64,000 bases of DNA from Oerskovia flava (GTDB lineage Bacteria; Actinomycetota; Actinomycetes; Actinomycetales; Cellulomonadaceae): NCBI RefSeq assembly GCF_026163685.1, contig NZ_JAOXSR010000001.1, forward strand, positions 991,318-1,055,317. Direction: 5' to 3'. The notes under the pieces were generated by a model. It did no database searches and was not told the DNA's origin. It saw only the letters and a list, made by a program, of their open reading frames with translations. The stretch's first letter is position 1. Each line of letters opens with the position of its first letter. Below, one piece after another: positions 10,122 to 18,122 of the stretch. The position numbers were made by a program, and so were the translations under genes.

Positions 10122-11174
10122 TCAGTCGACCGTCACGTAGTCCGGGCCGGAGTAGGCGCCGGTGGAGAGCTTCTGCCGCTGCATGAGCACGTCGTTGAGC
10201 AGCGAGGAGGCCCCGAACCGGAACCAGTCGGGGTCGAGCCAGTCCTCGCCGACGGTCTCGTTGACGGCCACGAGGTACTTGATGGCGTCCTTCGACGTCC
10301 GGATACCGCCCGCGGGCTTGACCCCGACCTGCCGGCCCGTCGCCGCACGGAAGTCGCGCACCGCCTCCAGCATGACGACCGTGACGGGCAGCGTGGCGGC
10401 GGGGCTGATCTTGCCCGTGCTGGTCTTGATGAAGTCCGCGCCCGCGAGCATCGCGAGCCAGGAGGCGCGGCGGACGTTGTCGTAGGTGACGAGCTCGCCG
10501 GTCTCGAGGATGACCTTGAGGTGGGCGTCGCGCCCGTCGGCGTGGCACGCCTCCCGGACCGCGACGATGTCGTCGAAGACCTGGGCGTAGCGACCCGAGA
10601 GGAACGCACCGCGGTCGATGACCATGTCGATCTCGTCGGCGCCCGCCTGCACGGCGTCGGCGGTGTCGGCCAGGCGGACGGCTCGGCTCGCGCGGCCCGA
10701 GGGGAACGCGGTCGAGACGGCGGCGACCTTGACGCCGGTCCCGGCGAGCGCCTCGACCGCGACCGGGACGAGGTCGTTGTAGACGCAGACCGCGGCCGCC
10801 GACGGGCAGCTCGGGTCGTCGGGCTCCGGCCGGACCGCCTTGGCGGCCAGCGAGCGCACCTTGCCGGCGGTGTCCGCGCCCTCCAGGGTCGTCAGGTCGA
10901 CCATCCGGATGATCGTGTCGAGCGCCCACGCCTTGGACGTGGTCTTGATGGAGCGGGTGCCCAGCGTCGCGGCGCGCGCGTCCGCCCCCACCCGGTCGAC
11001 GCCCGGCAGTCCGTGCAGGTAGCGCCGCCACGCGGCGTCGTCGAGGTCGACGGCGCCCGTGACCGCGCGGGCCAGCGTCGCGATCTCGTCGGCGGACGGG
11101 TCGGAAGGGTTCACCGATCCGGTCCCGGGGGACGCGTCGGTCGCCGGGACCGACGACGGTGTCGTAGTGCTCAT
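10122..11174 (-). CDS. deoC: deoxyribose-phosphate aldolase
   Basis: Class I aldolase cleaving 2-deoxy-D-ribose 5-phosphate to glyceraldehyde 3-phosphate and acetaldehyde. The 350 residues place it in the long subclass. Key residues are in the motifs EIDMV (D183), DFIKTSTGK (Schiff-base lysine K250) and VKPAGGIR (proton-relay K286). The first 30 residues are Ser/Pro/Asp-rich and probably disordered. The ATG is supported by a -10 hexamer 6 nt upstream and no Shine-Dalgarno sequence. It heads an operon with two aldehyde-dehydrogenase genes, completing deoxynucleoside catabolism. Confidence 0.93.
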   Translation of the reverse strand: MSTTTPSSVPATDASPGTGSVNPSDPSADEIATLARAVTGAVDLDDAAWRRYLHGLPGVDRVGADARAATLGTRSIKTTSKAWALDTIIRMVDLTTLEGADTAGKVRSLAAKAVRPEPDDPSCPSAAAVCVYNDLVPVAVEALAGTGVKVAAVSTAFPSGRASRAVRLADTADAVQAGADEIDMVIDRGAFLSGRYAQVFDDIVAVREACHADGRDAHLKVILETGELVTYDNVRRASWLAMLAGADFIKTSTGKISPAATLPVTVVMLEAVRDFRAATGRQVGVKPAGGIRTSKDAIKYLVAVNETVGEDWLDPDWFRFGASSLLNDVLMQRQKLSTGAYSGPDYVTVD

Positions 11175-11180
11175 CGCCCC

Positions 11181-11186
11181 AGGTTA
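11181..11186 (-). promoter_or_regulatory. Putative -10 (TAACCT), leaderless promoter of deoC operon
   Basis: Read on the minus strand, TAACCT is followed by 6 nt and the deoC ATG at 11174. The layout matches the other leaderless starts in the window. Confidence 0.5.
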
Positions 11187-11249
11187 CCGCCCGGTACCCG
11201 GTCGCGGAGCCCGCCGGCGGACTCGGGGCGGGCTGCGTCGACGTTGTGG

Positions 11250-11263
11250 TTAGGGTGGCCTCA
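11250..11263 (+). promoter_or_regulatory. Possible DtxR/IdeR-type iron box upstream of siderophore-interacting gene
   Basis: TTAGGGTGGCCTCA matches 10 of 14 positions of the half-site TTAGGCTAACCTAA known for DtxR/IdeR regulators and keeps the AGG-N4-CCT core. It lies 43 bases before the ATG of a siderophore-interacting flavoreductase, a classic iron-regulated gene. The match is partial. Confidence 0.4.
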
Positions 11264-11306
11264 GTCCCGTCGTCCGTCTCGACCCGTCCGCGCCCCTGGA
11301 GGCACG

Positions 11307-12161
11307 ATGCCCCGCCCCCGCCCGTCAGTCGCCCGGACCCCGCGCGCCGCCGACCGCCCTGCACGGGCCGACCGCCCCGAGCGGGTCGCGACGCACGCCG
11401 TCGTGCTCCGCACCGAACGCCTCACGCCGCACATGGTGCGCGTGGTGCTCGGGGGCGAGGGGCTGGACGGGTTCGACGAGGGACCCTGCACCGACCACTA
11501 CGTCAAGCTCCTCTTCCCCGAGGCGACCGGCGCCGGGGAGCGGGTGCCGATGCGCACCTACACCATCCGGTCCTGGGACCCCGTGGTGCGCGAGCTCGCG
11601 ATCGACTTCGTCGTGCACGGCGACGAGGGCCTGGCCGGGCCGTGGGCGCTCGCTGCCCGCCCGGGCGACCCGATGTCGTTCTACGGTCCGGGCGGCGACT
11701 ACGTGCCGTCGCCTGAGCTCGACTGGCACCTGATGATCGGCGACGAGTCGGCCCTGCCCGCGATCGCGGCCTCGCTCGAGCGTGTCCCTGCCGGTGCGCC
11801 GGTGCGGGTGTTCGTCGAGGTGGCGTCGCCCGCGGACGAGCAGGTGCTCACCAGCCCGGGCGAGCTCGACCTGCGCTGGGTCCACCGCGACGAGCACCCG
11901 CAGGAGCCCGGACGGGCCCTCGTCGAGGCGGTCACGTCGGCGGACTTCCTGCCCGGTACCCCGCACGTGTTCCTTCACGGCGACGCGGGCTTCGTCCGGG
12001 ACCTGCGCCGGCACCTGCGCACCGAGCGCGGGGTGCCCGCCCCGGCCCTCTCCGCCTCCGGCTACTGGCGCCGCGGCCGCACCGAGGAGGGCTGGCGCGC
12101 GGAGAAGGCCGACTGGAAGGCCGCCGTCGAGCAGGACGAGCAGACGGCCGGGCTCGCCTGA
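11307..12161 (+). CDS. siderophore-interacting protein (FAD/NAD(P)H ferric-siderophore reductase)
   Basis: A 284-residue protein of the ViuB/SIP family, which reduces ferric siderophores in the cytosol with FAD and a nicotinamide cofactor. Seen are the FAD-binding stretch PMRTYTIRSWD near 82-92, GPWALAARPGD, the SIP-specific LMIGDESALPAI segment and the C-terminal ASGYWRRGRTEEGWR that typifies the family. The ATG is preceded by CTGGAGG at a good spacing. A candidate iron box lies 43 bases upstream. No siderophore uptake or synthesis genes adjoin it, so it seems a stand-alone iron gene between two nucleoside operons. Confidence 0.9.
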   Translation: MPRPRPSVARTPRAADRPARADRPERVATHAVVLRTERLTPHMVRVVLGGEGLDGFDEGPCTDHYVKLLFPEATGAGERVPMRTYTIRSWDPVVRELAIDFVVHGDEGLAGPWALAARPGDPMSFYGPGGDYVPSPELDWHLMIGDESALPAIAASLERVPAGAPVRVFVEVASPADEQVLTSPGELDLRWVHRDEHPQEPGRALVEAVTSADFLPGTPHVFLHGDAGFVRDLRRHLRTERGVPAPALSASGYWRRGRTEEGWRAEKADWKAAVEQDEQTAGLA

Positions 12162-12163
12162 GA

Positions 12164-12178
12164 CGGGCACCTCGCCCG
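12164..12178. terminator. Small convergent hairpin
   Basis: CGGGC-ACCTC-GCCCG lies between two converging stops. An alternative pairing GCCCGC-G-GCGGGC overlaps it (12174-12186). Likely a weak shared terminator. Confidence 0.35.
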
Positions 12179-12186
12179 CGGCGGGC

Positions 12187-14016
12187 CTACAGCCCCAGCG
12201 CCTGCCCGACGTCGGCCCGCACCTTGTCGAGGCGGTCCCGGCCGAAGGCGCGGGCCGCGGTCAGGTCGTCGTGCGAGGCGTCGGCGGCGACCGGGACGAC
12301 GACCTCGAGGTAGCACTTGACCTTCGGCTCCGTGCCGCTCGGTCGCACGATCACCCGGGTGCCGTCGGCGGACATGATCCGCACGCCGTCGGTGGGTGGC
12401 AGGCCGTCTATGCCGGCCGACAGGTCGACCACCTCGCTCACCCCCGCGCCGGCGAGGGTGCGGGGCGGGCGGGAGCGCAGCCGCGCCATGGTGCCGGTGA
12501 TCTCGTCCAGATCGGTGAACCGCGCCGAGAGCTGGTCCGTGATGTGCAGGCCGTGGCCCCGGGCGAGGTCGTCGAGCGCGTCGACGAGGGTGCGGCCCTG
12601 CGCCGCGAGCCGGTTCGCGAGCTGGGCCACGAGCAGCGCGGCGCTGATGCCGTCCTTGTCGCGCACGTGCGCGGGGTCGACGCAGTAGCCGAGGGCCTCC
12701 TCGTAGCCGTAGACCAGGCCGTCGACGCGCGAGATCCACTTGAAGCCTGTGAGCGTCGAGGCGTGGGCGAGCCCGTGCGCGGCGGCGATGCGGGCGAGGA
12801 GGCGGGAAGAGACGATCGAGCTCGCGAGCACCTGCGCACCGGGGGCGATCCGCAGGCGGGCGGCGCGCCGCGCCGCGTCGTCGCCGAGCAGCGCACCCAC
12901 CTCGTCGCCGTGCAGCATCCGCCAGCCGTTGGACCGCGCGGTCTCGACCCCCTGGTAGGTGCCTACCCGTGGGTCGAGCACGGCCACGGCGCAGCGGTCG
13001 GCGTCCGGGTCGTTCGCCAGGACGAGGTCCGCGCCCGCGTCCTGGGCGACGGCGAGGGCGAGGTCCATCGCCCCCGGCTCCTCGGGGTTCGGGAACGATA
13101 CGGTCGGGAAGTCCGGGTCGGGGTCGACCTGCTCCTCGACGGCGATCACCCGCGTGAAACCCGCCTCCCGCAGCACGCGGGCGAGCACCGCGCCCCCGAC
13201 CCCGTGCAGCGAGGTGGTGACGATGCGCAGGTCGCGCGGGGCGCCGTCGGACAACCGGGCGACCGACGCCGTGTAGGCGTCCACGACGTCGCGGCCGAGG
13301 ACGGTCCAGCCCGCCTGCGCCCGCTGGACCGACGCCACCGAGGGGACCGCCGCGATGGCGGCGGCGATACCGGCGTCGGCGGGCGGGACGATCTGCGCGC
13401 CCTGACCGGGACCGGTGACGACCCGGCCGCCGAGGTACACCTTGTAACCGTTGTCCGCCGGGGGGTTGTGGCTCGCGGTCACCATGACGCCCGCGTCGGC
13501 CTCGAGGTGGCGGACGGCGAAGGCGAGCACCGGGGTCGGAAGGGGAGCCGGGAGGAGGAGCACCTCGGCGCCCGCGCCGGTGAGCACCGCCGCGGTGTCG
13601 AGCGCGAAGTCCGCCGACCGGTGGCGCGCGTCGTAGCCGACGACCACCCGCGGGGTCTGCTCCCCGAGCCGGTCGCGCAGGTACGCGCCGAGCCCGGCCG
13701 CGGCCCGGATGACGACGGCACGGTTCATCCGTCGTGGGCCGGCCGCCATCGCGCCCCGCAGCCCGGCGGTGCCGAACTGCAGCGTCCCGGCGAACCTGTC
13801 CCGCAGCTCGTCGAGCGCAGCGGCCCGCACCCGGTCCTTGCGGGGGTCGTCGCTGTCCGCAGCGTCGAGGAGCGCGCGCAGCTCGGCGCGGTCGACGGGG
13901 TCCGGGTCGTCGGCGATCCACGCCTCGGCCCGCTCGTGCAGCGCCCGGTGCTCGGTGCCGGGGTCGAGGCCCGGGTCGTCCGCGGCGCCCAGGGAGGTGT
14001 TCCGTGGACCCGTCAT
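12187..14016 (-). CDS. phospho-sugar mutase (phosphopentomutase/PGM2-type)
   Basis: Alpha-D-phosphohexomutase superfamily, 609 residues. The phosphoserine loop is TASHNPPADNG (S182), the metal loop DPDADR is at 336-341 and the sugar-specificity loop reads GYEEALGY, as in the PGM2/phosphopentomutase branch rather than GEESG of phosphomannomutases. It probably isomerises ribose and deoxyribose 1-phosphate to the 5-phosphates, linking the nucleoside phosphorylases with DeoC. It begins one base after the purine nucleoside phosphorylase stop, so the two are an operon. Phosphoglucomutase activity is the main alternative. Confidence 0.88.
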   Translation of the reverse strand: MTGPRNTSLGAADDPGLDPGTEHRALHERAEAWIADDPDPVDRAELRALLDAADSDDPRKDRVRAAALDELRDRFAGTLQFGTAGLRGAMAAGPRRMNRAVVIRAAAGLGAYLRDRLGEQTPRVVVGYDARHRSADFALDTAAVLTGAGAEVLLLPAPLPTPVLAFAVRHLEADAGVMVTASHNPPADNGYKVYLGGRVVTGPGQGAQIVPPADAGIAAAIAAVPSVASVQRAQAGWTVLGRDVVDAYTASVARLSDGAPRDLRIVTTSLHGVGGAVLARVLREAGFTRVIAVEEQVDPDPDFPTVSFPNPEEPGAMDLALAVAQDAGADLVLANDPDADRCAVAVLDPRVGTYQGVETARSNGWRMLHGDEVGALLGDDAARRAARLRIAPGAQVLASSIVSSRLLARIAAAHGLAHASTLTGFKWISRVDGLVYGYEEALGYCVDPAHVRDKDGISAALLVAQLANRLAAQGRTLVDALDDLARGHGLHITDQLSARFTDLDEITGTMARLRSRPPRTLAGAGVSEVVDLSAGIDGLPPTDGVRIMSADGTRVIVRPSGTEPKVKCYLEVVVPVAADASHDDLTAARAFGRDRLDKVRADVGQALGL

Positions 14017-14017
14017 G

Positions 14018-14857
14018 TCACACCGCCTTCGCGATATCGGCGAGCAGGGCGCTGATGCGCGGGCCTGCGGCCTGGCCGGCCTCGATGACCTCCGTGTGGG
14101 AGAGCGGCGTCGCGCTGATCCCGGCCGCGAGGTTCGTCACGAGCGACAGCCCGAGGACCTCGAGACCGGCGTGGCGGGCGGCGATCGCCTCGAGCGTCGT
14201 GGACATGCCGACGAGGTCGGCGCCCAGCGTGCCTGCCATGCGGACCTCCGCCGGGGTCTCGTAGTGCGGCCCGGGGAACTGCGCGTAGACCCCCTCCGGC
14301 AGCGTCGGGTCCACCCGCCGGGCCATGTCGCGCAGCCGGGTGGAGTACAGGTCGGTGAGGTCGACGAACGTCGCGCCCTCGAGCGGGCTGGTCGCCGTGA
14401 GGTTGAGGTGGTCGGCGATCAGCACGGGTGTGCCGGGGGACCAGTCGGGCTGGAGCCCGCCGCACCCGTTGGTCAGGACGAGCGCCTGCGCGCCCGTCGC
14501 CGCCGCGGTGCGCACGCCGTGCACGACCCGGCGCACCCCCTTGCCCTCGTACAGGTGCGTCCGTGAACCGAGCACCAGGGCGTAGCGCACCGAACCGTCC
14601 ACGCGCTCCACCCGGATCGAGCGCGTCGTGGCGACGTGCCCAGCCACCGCGGGCCGCGAGAAGCCCGGGATCTCGTGGGTCGGGATCTCCGCGACGACGT
14701 CGCCGAGGAGCTCGGCGGCGCCACCCCATCCCGAGCCGAGCACGAGGGCCATGTCGTGGCCGTCGATCCCCGTGGCCTCGGCGATGTGGTCGGCGGCGGC
14801 GCGCGCCACCAGGAACGGGTCGGTGCTCGGGTCGTCGAGCTCGGGCGTCGTCGTCAT
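14018..14857 (-). CDS. punA: purine-nucleoside phosphorylase (class I, trimeric type)
   Basis: Phosphorolysis of inosine, guanosine and their deoxy forms to base plus (deoxy)ribose 1-phosphate. The 279 residues fit the trimeric class. VLGSGWGG near 39-46 is the phosphate loop; [28 protein letters not shown] and VLTNGCGG are family motifs, and [10 protein letters not shown] carries the asparagine that reads 6-oxopurines. The ATG start follows a TAGCCT hexamer by 6 nt. It precedes the mutase that uses its sugar phosphate product. Confidence 0.93.
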   Translation of the reverse strand: MTTTPELDDPSTDPFLVARAAADHIAEATGIDGHDMALVLGSGWGGAAELLGDVVAEIPTHEIPGFSRPAVAGHVATTRSIRVERVDGSVRYALVLGSRTHLYEGKGVRRVVHGVRTAAATGAQALVLTNGCGGLQPDWSPGTPVLIADHLNLTATSPLEGATFVDLTDLYSTRLRDMARRVDPTLPEGVYAQFPGPHYETPAEVRMAGTLGADLVGMSTTLEAIAARHAGLEVLGLSLVTNLAAGISATPLSHTEVIEAGQAAGPRISALLADIAKAV

Positions 14858-14863
14858 GATCTG

Positions 14864-14869
14864 AGGCTA
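14864..14869 (-). promoter_or_regulatory. Putative -10 (TAGCCT), leaderless promoter of PNP-mutase operon
   Basis: On the minus strand TAGCCT is followed by 6 nt and the ATG at 14857; no Shine-Dalgarno sequence intervenes. About 36 bases separate it from the divergent -10 of the next gene. Confidence 0.5.
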
Positions 14870-14905
14870 GCCGCTCCGCCGCGTCGTGCCCCGCCGGAAC
14901 CCTGA

Positions 14906-14911
14906 CAGAAT
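14906..14911 (+). promoter_or_regulatory. Putative -10 (CAGAAT) for the LpdA-like gene
   Basis: CAGAAT is followed by 7 nt and GTG at 14919. The hexamer overlaps the upstream in-frame ATG at 14910, which argues for the GTG as the true start. Confidence 0.4.
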
Positions 14912-14918
14912 GGCAGCC

Positions 14919-16352
14919 GTGACGAACCAGACCAGTGACCTGCAGGCCAGCCGCATCGTGATCGTGGGTGGTGGACCGGGCGGCTACGAGGCCGCCCTCG
15001 TCGCCCGCCGCCTCGGTGCGGACGTCACCGTCGTGGAGCGCCAGGGCCTCGGCGGGGCGGCGGTGCTTACCGACGTCGTGCCCTCGAAGACCCTCATCGC
15101 GACCGCCGACTGGATGACCATCGCGGACGGTGCCGGGGAGCTCGGGATCCGTCTGCCCAGCGACACCGCGCAGGCCACGCACCCCTCGCAGGGCCGCCAC
15201 CTCGTCGACCTGGAGGCCGTCAACGCGCGGGTCATGTCGCTCGCGGCGGCGCAGTCCGCAGACATCCGGGCGCGCCTCGAACGCGAAGGCGTGCGCGTGC
15301 TGCTCGGAGAGGGGCGGCTCGACGGGGCGAGCCGCGTCCACGTGCACGGCGAGGACGGTGAGCACGAGCTCGACGCCGACGTCGTGCTCCTCGCCCTCGG
15401 CTCCACCCCGCGGGTGCTGCCGACGGCGGTCCCGGACGGGGAGCGCATCCTTACCTGGACGCAGCTGTACAACCTCGCGGAGCTGCCCAAGAAGCTCATC
15501 GTGGTGGGCTCCGGCGTCACGGGCGCGGAGTTCGCCGGCGCCTACAACGCCCTGGGCTCCGAGGTCGTCCTCGTTTCCAGCCGCGACCGCGTGCTGCCCG
15601 GTGAGGACGCCGACGCCGCTGAGCTGCTCGAGGGGGTGTTCCGTTCGCGCGGCATGGTCGTCATGGGCCGCACGCGCGCCGAGTCCGCCGAGCGCACCGC
15701 CGACGGGGTCGCGGTCACGCTCTCCGACGGGCGCGTCGTCGAGGGCTCCCACGTGCTGTTCGCGGTCGGCTCGATCCCGTCGACGCGGGGCATCGGCCTC
15801 GAGGAGTCTGGCGTGCGGCTCACGGACAGCGGCCACATCCAGGTCGACAAGGTCTCCCGCACCTCGGTGCGCGGCGTGTACGCGGCCGGGGACTGCACCG
15901 GGATCCTGCCGCTCGCGTCGGTGGCCGCCATGCAGGGCCGGGTCGCGATGTCCCACGCCCTCGGTGACGCCGTGAGCCCGATCAAGCTGCGCACGGTCGC
16001 GGCGAACATCTTCACCGCCCCCGAGATCGCCACCGTGGGGTACAGCGAGGAAGCGCTCAAGGCGCAGAACAGCAAGTACGTCACGGCGACGCTGCCGCTC
16101 GCCCGCAACCCGCGCGCGAAGATGCTCGGGATGCGCGACGGGTTCGTCAAGCTGTTCGCGCACCCCGAGGCGAGCGTCGTGCTCGGTGGTGTGGTCGTCG
16201 CCCCGCGCGCGAGCGAGCTGATCTTCCCCATCACCCTCGCGGTCGCGCACCGGCTGACGGTCGACGACGTCGCGGACGCCTTCACGGTCTACCCGTCGCT
16301 GTCGGGGTCGATCGCCGAGGTCGCCCGGATGCTGCACCACCGGGCGGGGTGA
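14919..16352 (+). CDS. NAD(P)H-quinone dehydrogenase, LpdA-type flavoprotein without redox cysteines
   Basis: Pyridine nucleotide-disulfide oxidoreductase fold, 477 residues from the GTG. It has an FAD dinucleotide motif (GGGPGGYEAA), a second one for NAD(P) (VGSGVTGAEFAG), and YAAGDCTG near the C-terminal third. Where lipoamide dehydrogenases have CxxxxC, it reads GGAAVLTDVVPSKTL with no cysteine. This matches the Mycobacterium LpdA (Rv3303c) group, described as quinone reductases rather than lipoamide dehydrogenases. The function is therefore probably NAD(P)H:quinone reduction in redox defence. ATG codons at 14886 (shown as an alternative start) and 14910 would add 8-11 residues. Confidence 0.85.
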   Translation: MTNQTSDLQASRIVIVGGGPGGYEAALVARRLGADVTVVERQGLGGAAVLTDVVPSKTLIATADWMTIADGAGELGIRLPSDTAQATHPSQGRHLVDLEAVNARVMSLAAAQSADIRARLEREGVRVLLGEGRLDGASRVHVHGEDGEHELDADVVLLALGSTPRVLPTAVPDGERILTWTQLYNLAELPKKLIVVGSGVTGAEFAGAYNALGSEVVLVSSRDRVLPGEDADAAELLEGVFRSRGMVVMGRTRAESAERTADGVAVTLSDGRVVEGSHVLFAVGSIPSTRGIGLEESGVRLTDSGHIQVDKVSRTSVRGVYAAGDCTGILPLASVAAMQGRVAMSHALGDAVSPIKLRTVAANIFTAPEIATVGYSEEALKAQNSKYVTATLPLARNPRAKMLGMRDGFVKLFAHPEASVVLGGVVVAPRASELIFPITLAVAHRLTVDDVADAFTVYPSLSGSIAEVARMLHHRAG

Positions 16353-16379
16353 CCCGACCTCCAGGGGGCCGGGCGCCGC

Positions 16380-16853
16380 TCAGAGGGTGGCGGTCACCCG
16401 CAGCGTGCCGTCCGCGTACCCGAGGTCGGTGACCCTCAGCTGCGGGAGCGTCTCGGCGAGCGCGGGCCGCATCAGGGTCTGCACGTCGAGCGCGACGCGG
16501 GCGTCGGGCAGGATCTGGACGGCCTCGGGCGGCAGCCCCTGCGACCGCAGCGCGCCGGCCAGCGGACCGTCGAGGAAGCCGAGCAGCTTGTGCGCGGGCA
16601 GGCCGCCCGCGCTCACCTCGACGCGCACGACGGCCGTCCCGGCGACGAACGACTCCACGCGCAGCGTCGCCCGCACGACGGGGACGAGCCGCGCCGCCAG
16701 CCGCAGGCCCGACGGCGCGTCGGGGACCTCGCGCAGGTCCACGCTCACGCGGATCTCGTCGCCCTCCCCGGTCACGGACCGGACGTACGGCGGCACCGCA
16801 CCACCCACCCGCGCCAGCTCGACGGCTTCCTCGACACTCAGCTCGATACGCAC
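16380..16853 (-). CDS. Hypothetical protein, 157 aa
   Basis: Not a family I recognise. It has no signal peptide or transmembrane segment, alternates beta-like stretches (EIRVSVDLREV, VVRVEVSAGG, VTDLGYADGTLRVTATL) with short helices and ends in a beta strand, suggesting a small beta-rich cytosolic domain. The GTG start has a TAAGGT hexamer 6 nt upstream and no Shine-Dalgarno sequence. It converges on the LpdA-like gene with 27 bases between the stops. Confidence 0.6.
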   Translation of the reverse strand: MRIELSVEEAVELARVGGAVPPYVRSVTGEGDEIRVSVDLREVPDAPSGLRLAARLVPVVRATLRVESFVAGTAVVRVEVSAGGLPAHKLLGFLDGPLAGALRSQGLPPEAVQILPDARVALDVQTLMRPALAETLPQLRVTDLGYADGTLRVTATL

Positions 16854-16859
16854 ACGTCG

Positions 16860-16865
16860 ACCTTA
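16860..16865 (-). promoter_or_regulatory. Putative -10 (TAAGGT), leaderless promoter of the 157-aa gene
   Basis: TAAGGT on the minus strand, 6 nt before GTG at 16853. Confidence 0.45.
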
Positions 16866-17091
16866 GCGCTGCGGAAACGCTGCGGACCGCGTCGCCGGCG
16901 CCGGGCGCTGAGAGAAGACCCGCGGCGCCAGGGCCGGATGCGTCTCCCTGCACACCCGTGGCAAGGACGATCGGGCGCACGTGCATCCTGCCGCCAGGCC
17001 TACCCCTTCCTCACGCCCCGCCCCCACGTCACCGACGTCACGACCCCGCAACCGCGAGCGAACGTTCGGCGTGCGGTGTGCGCGGTGGCGA

Positions 17092-17538
17092 CTACACCTC
17101 TGAGCGCTCGGCCGTTGCAGCATCGGCCAACTGCGCCTGCAGTGCACGGAGCCGAAGCTGTGCGCGACGGTACAGAAGGTAGTCGACGAGGTTCGCGACG
17201 CTGACGATTCCCACGGCCACGCCCAGAACCGGCCACCACACGTCGGCGCGTGCGACCCCCTCGCCGTTGAGCGCGACGAGCGAGACCACGACGATCGCGG
17301 TGATCGCCACGGCGATGAGGTTGTTGATGAGGAAGTAGGCGCCGGCGCGCGCGATCCGGATCGGCAGGAGCGCGGTGAGCCATTCGGTGACAAGACCGAT
17401 GAGCAGCCCCACGCCGCCACTGGCCAGCACCACGAGCACGCGGGTCGGTGCGTCGGCTTCGCCGGGGCTGAACACCTGCAGCGCCAACCCGATGATCGCA
17501 CCGAGAAAGAACGACTTGACCACGTTCTCATAATTCAT
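17092..17538 (-). CDS. DUF3021-like four-helix membrane protein
   Basis: A 148-residue membrane protein with four hydrophobic segments (FFLGAIIGLALQVF, LVVLASGGVGLLIGL, YFLINNLIAVAITAIVVVSL, LGVAVGIVSVANLVDYLLY) and a charged C-terminal tail. Topology and gene pairing match DUF3021 proteins, which are habitually encoded next to LytTR regulators and are thought to restrain or sense for them at the membrane. GAGGAGG lies about 6 nt before the ATG. It follows the LytTR gene by 14 bases. The role is inferred from this pairing. Confidence 0.75.
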   Translation of the reverse strand: MNYENVVKSFFLGAIIGLALQVFSPGEADAPTRVLVVLASGGVGLLIGLVTEWLTALLPIRIARAGAYFLINNLIAVAITAIVVVSLVALNGEGVARADVWWPVLGVAVGIVSVANLVDYLLYRRAQLRLRALQAQLADAATAERSEV

Positions 17539-17552
17539 GTGCCCTTCCTCCT

Positions 17553-18092
17553 CTAGATCTTCAGCGCACTGCGCAGCGGCTTGGCGTAGGTCTTCGACAC
17601 CTCGAGCTCCTCGCCGCCGGCCAACCGCAGCACGTATCGGGAGTTGAACCAGGGAATGATCTCTTTCACGTGCGCGATGTTCGCGAGCTGTGACTTGTTG
17701 ATGCGGATGAACCCGATCGGCGCGTAGACGGTCTCGTAGTACTGCAACGTGCGGCGCACGCGATACCGGCCAGACGACGTGCACGCCACGATCCCGTCCG
17801 GGGCAGCTTCGAGATAGAGCACCTGACGCGGGGCGATCACCGTGAACGTGCTGCCGCTCTGCCCGGTCAGCGTGCGCGGACCACCTGCCTCGTCGCGCAC
17901 CCCAGAAACGAAGAGCCGCACGACCTCCATGTAGTCGATGGCGTCGAAGACCACGACGGGCTTGCCTGTCGGAACCTCGAAGCCTCGCTCGACGAGTACC
18001 CAGGCACCGTCCGTCGTCACCGGGATGTCGTACGTCGCGAACTCCCGCTCCAGCTTCTCGCGCACCTTCGGCGAGCAGACCAGCTGCACCAT
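17553..18092 (-). CDS. LytTR-domain DNA-binding regulator
   Basis: A 179-residue protein. The C-terminal ~100 residues form a LytTR domain: the region from TVIAPRQVLYLEA through RRTLQYYETVY, FIRINKSQLANIAHVKEI and the final YVLRLAGGEELEVSKTYAKPLRSAL is diagnostic. The first ~75 residues are not a receiver domain (no Asp/Lys phosphorylation motif), so it is not a classical response regulator. It lies between a serine hydrolase and a DUF3021 protein and probably regulates this small operon in response to an envelope signal through the membrane partner. Confidence 0.85.
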   Translation of the reverse strand: MVQLVCSPKVREKLEREFATYDIPVTTDGAWVLVERGFEVPTGKPVVVFDAIDYMEVVRLFVSGVRDEAGGPRTLTGQSGSTFTVIAPRQVLYLEAAPDGIVACTSSGRYRVRRTLQYYETVYAPIGFIRINKSQLANIAHVKEIIPWFNSRYVLRLAGGEELEVSKTYAKPLRSALKI

Positions 18093-18122
18093 GCTTCTTC
18101 GCGTCCTGACCGGTGGGCGAGC

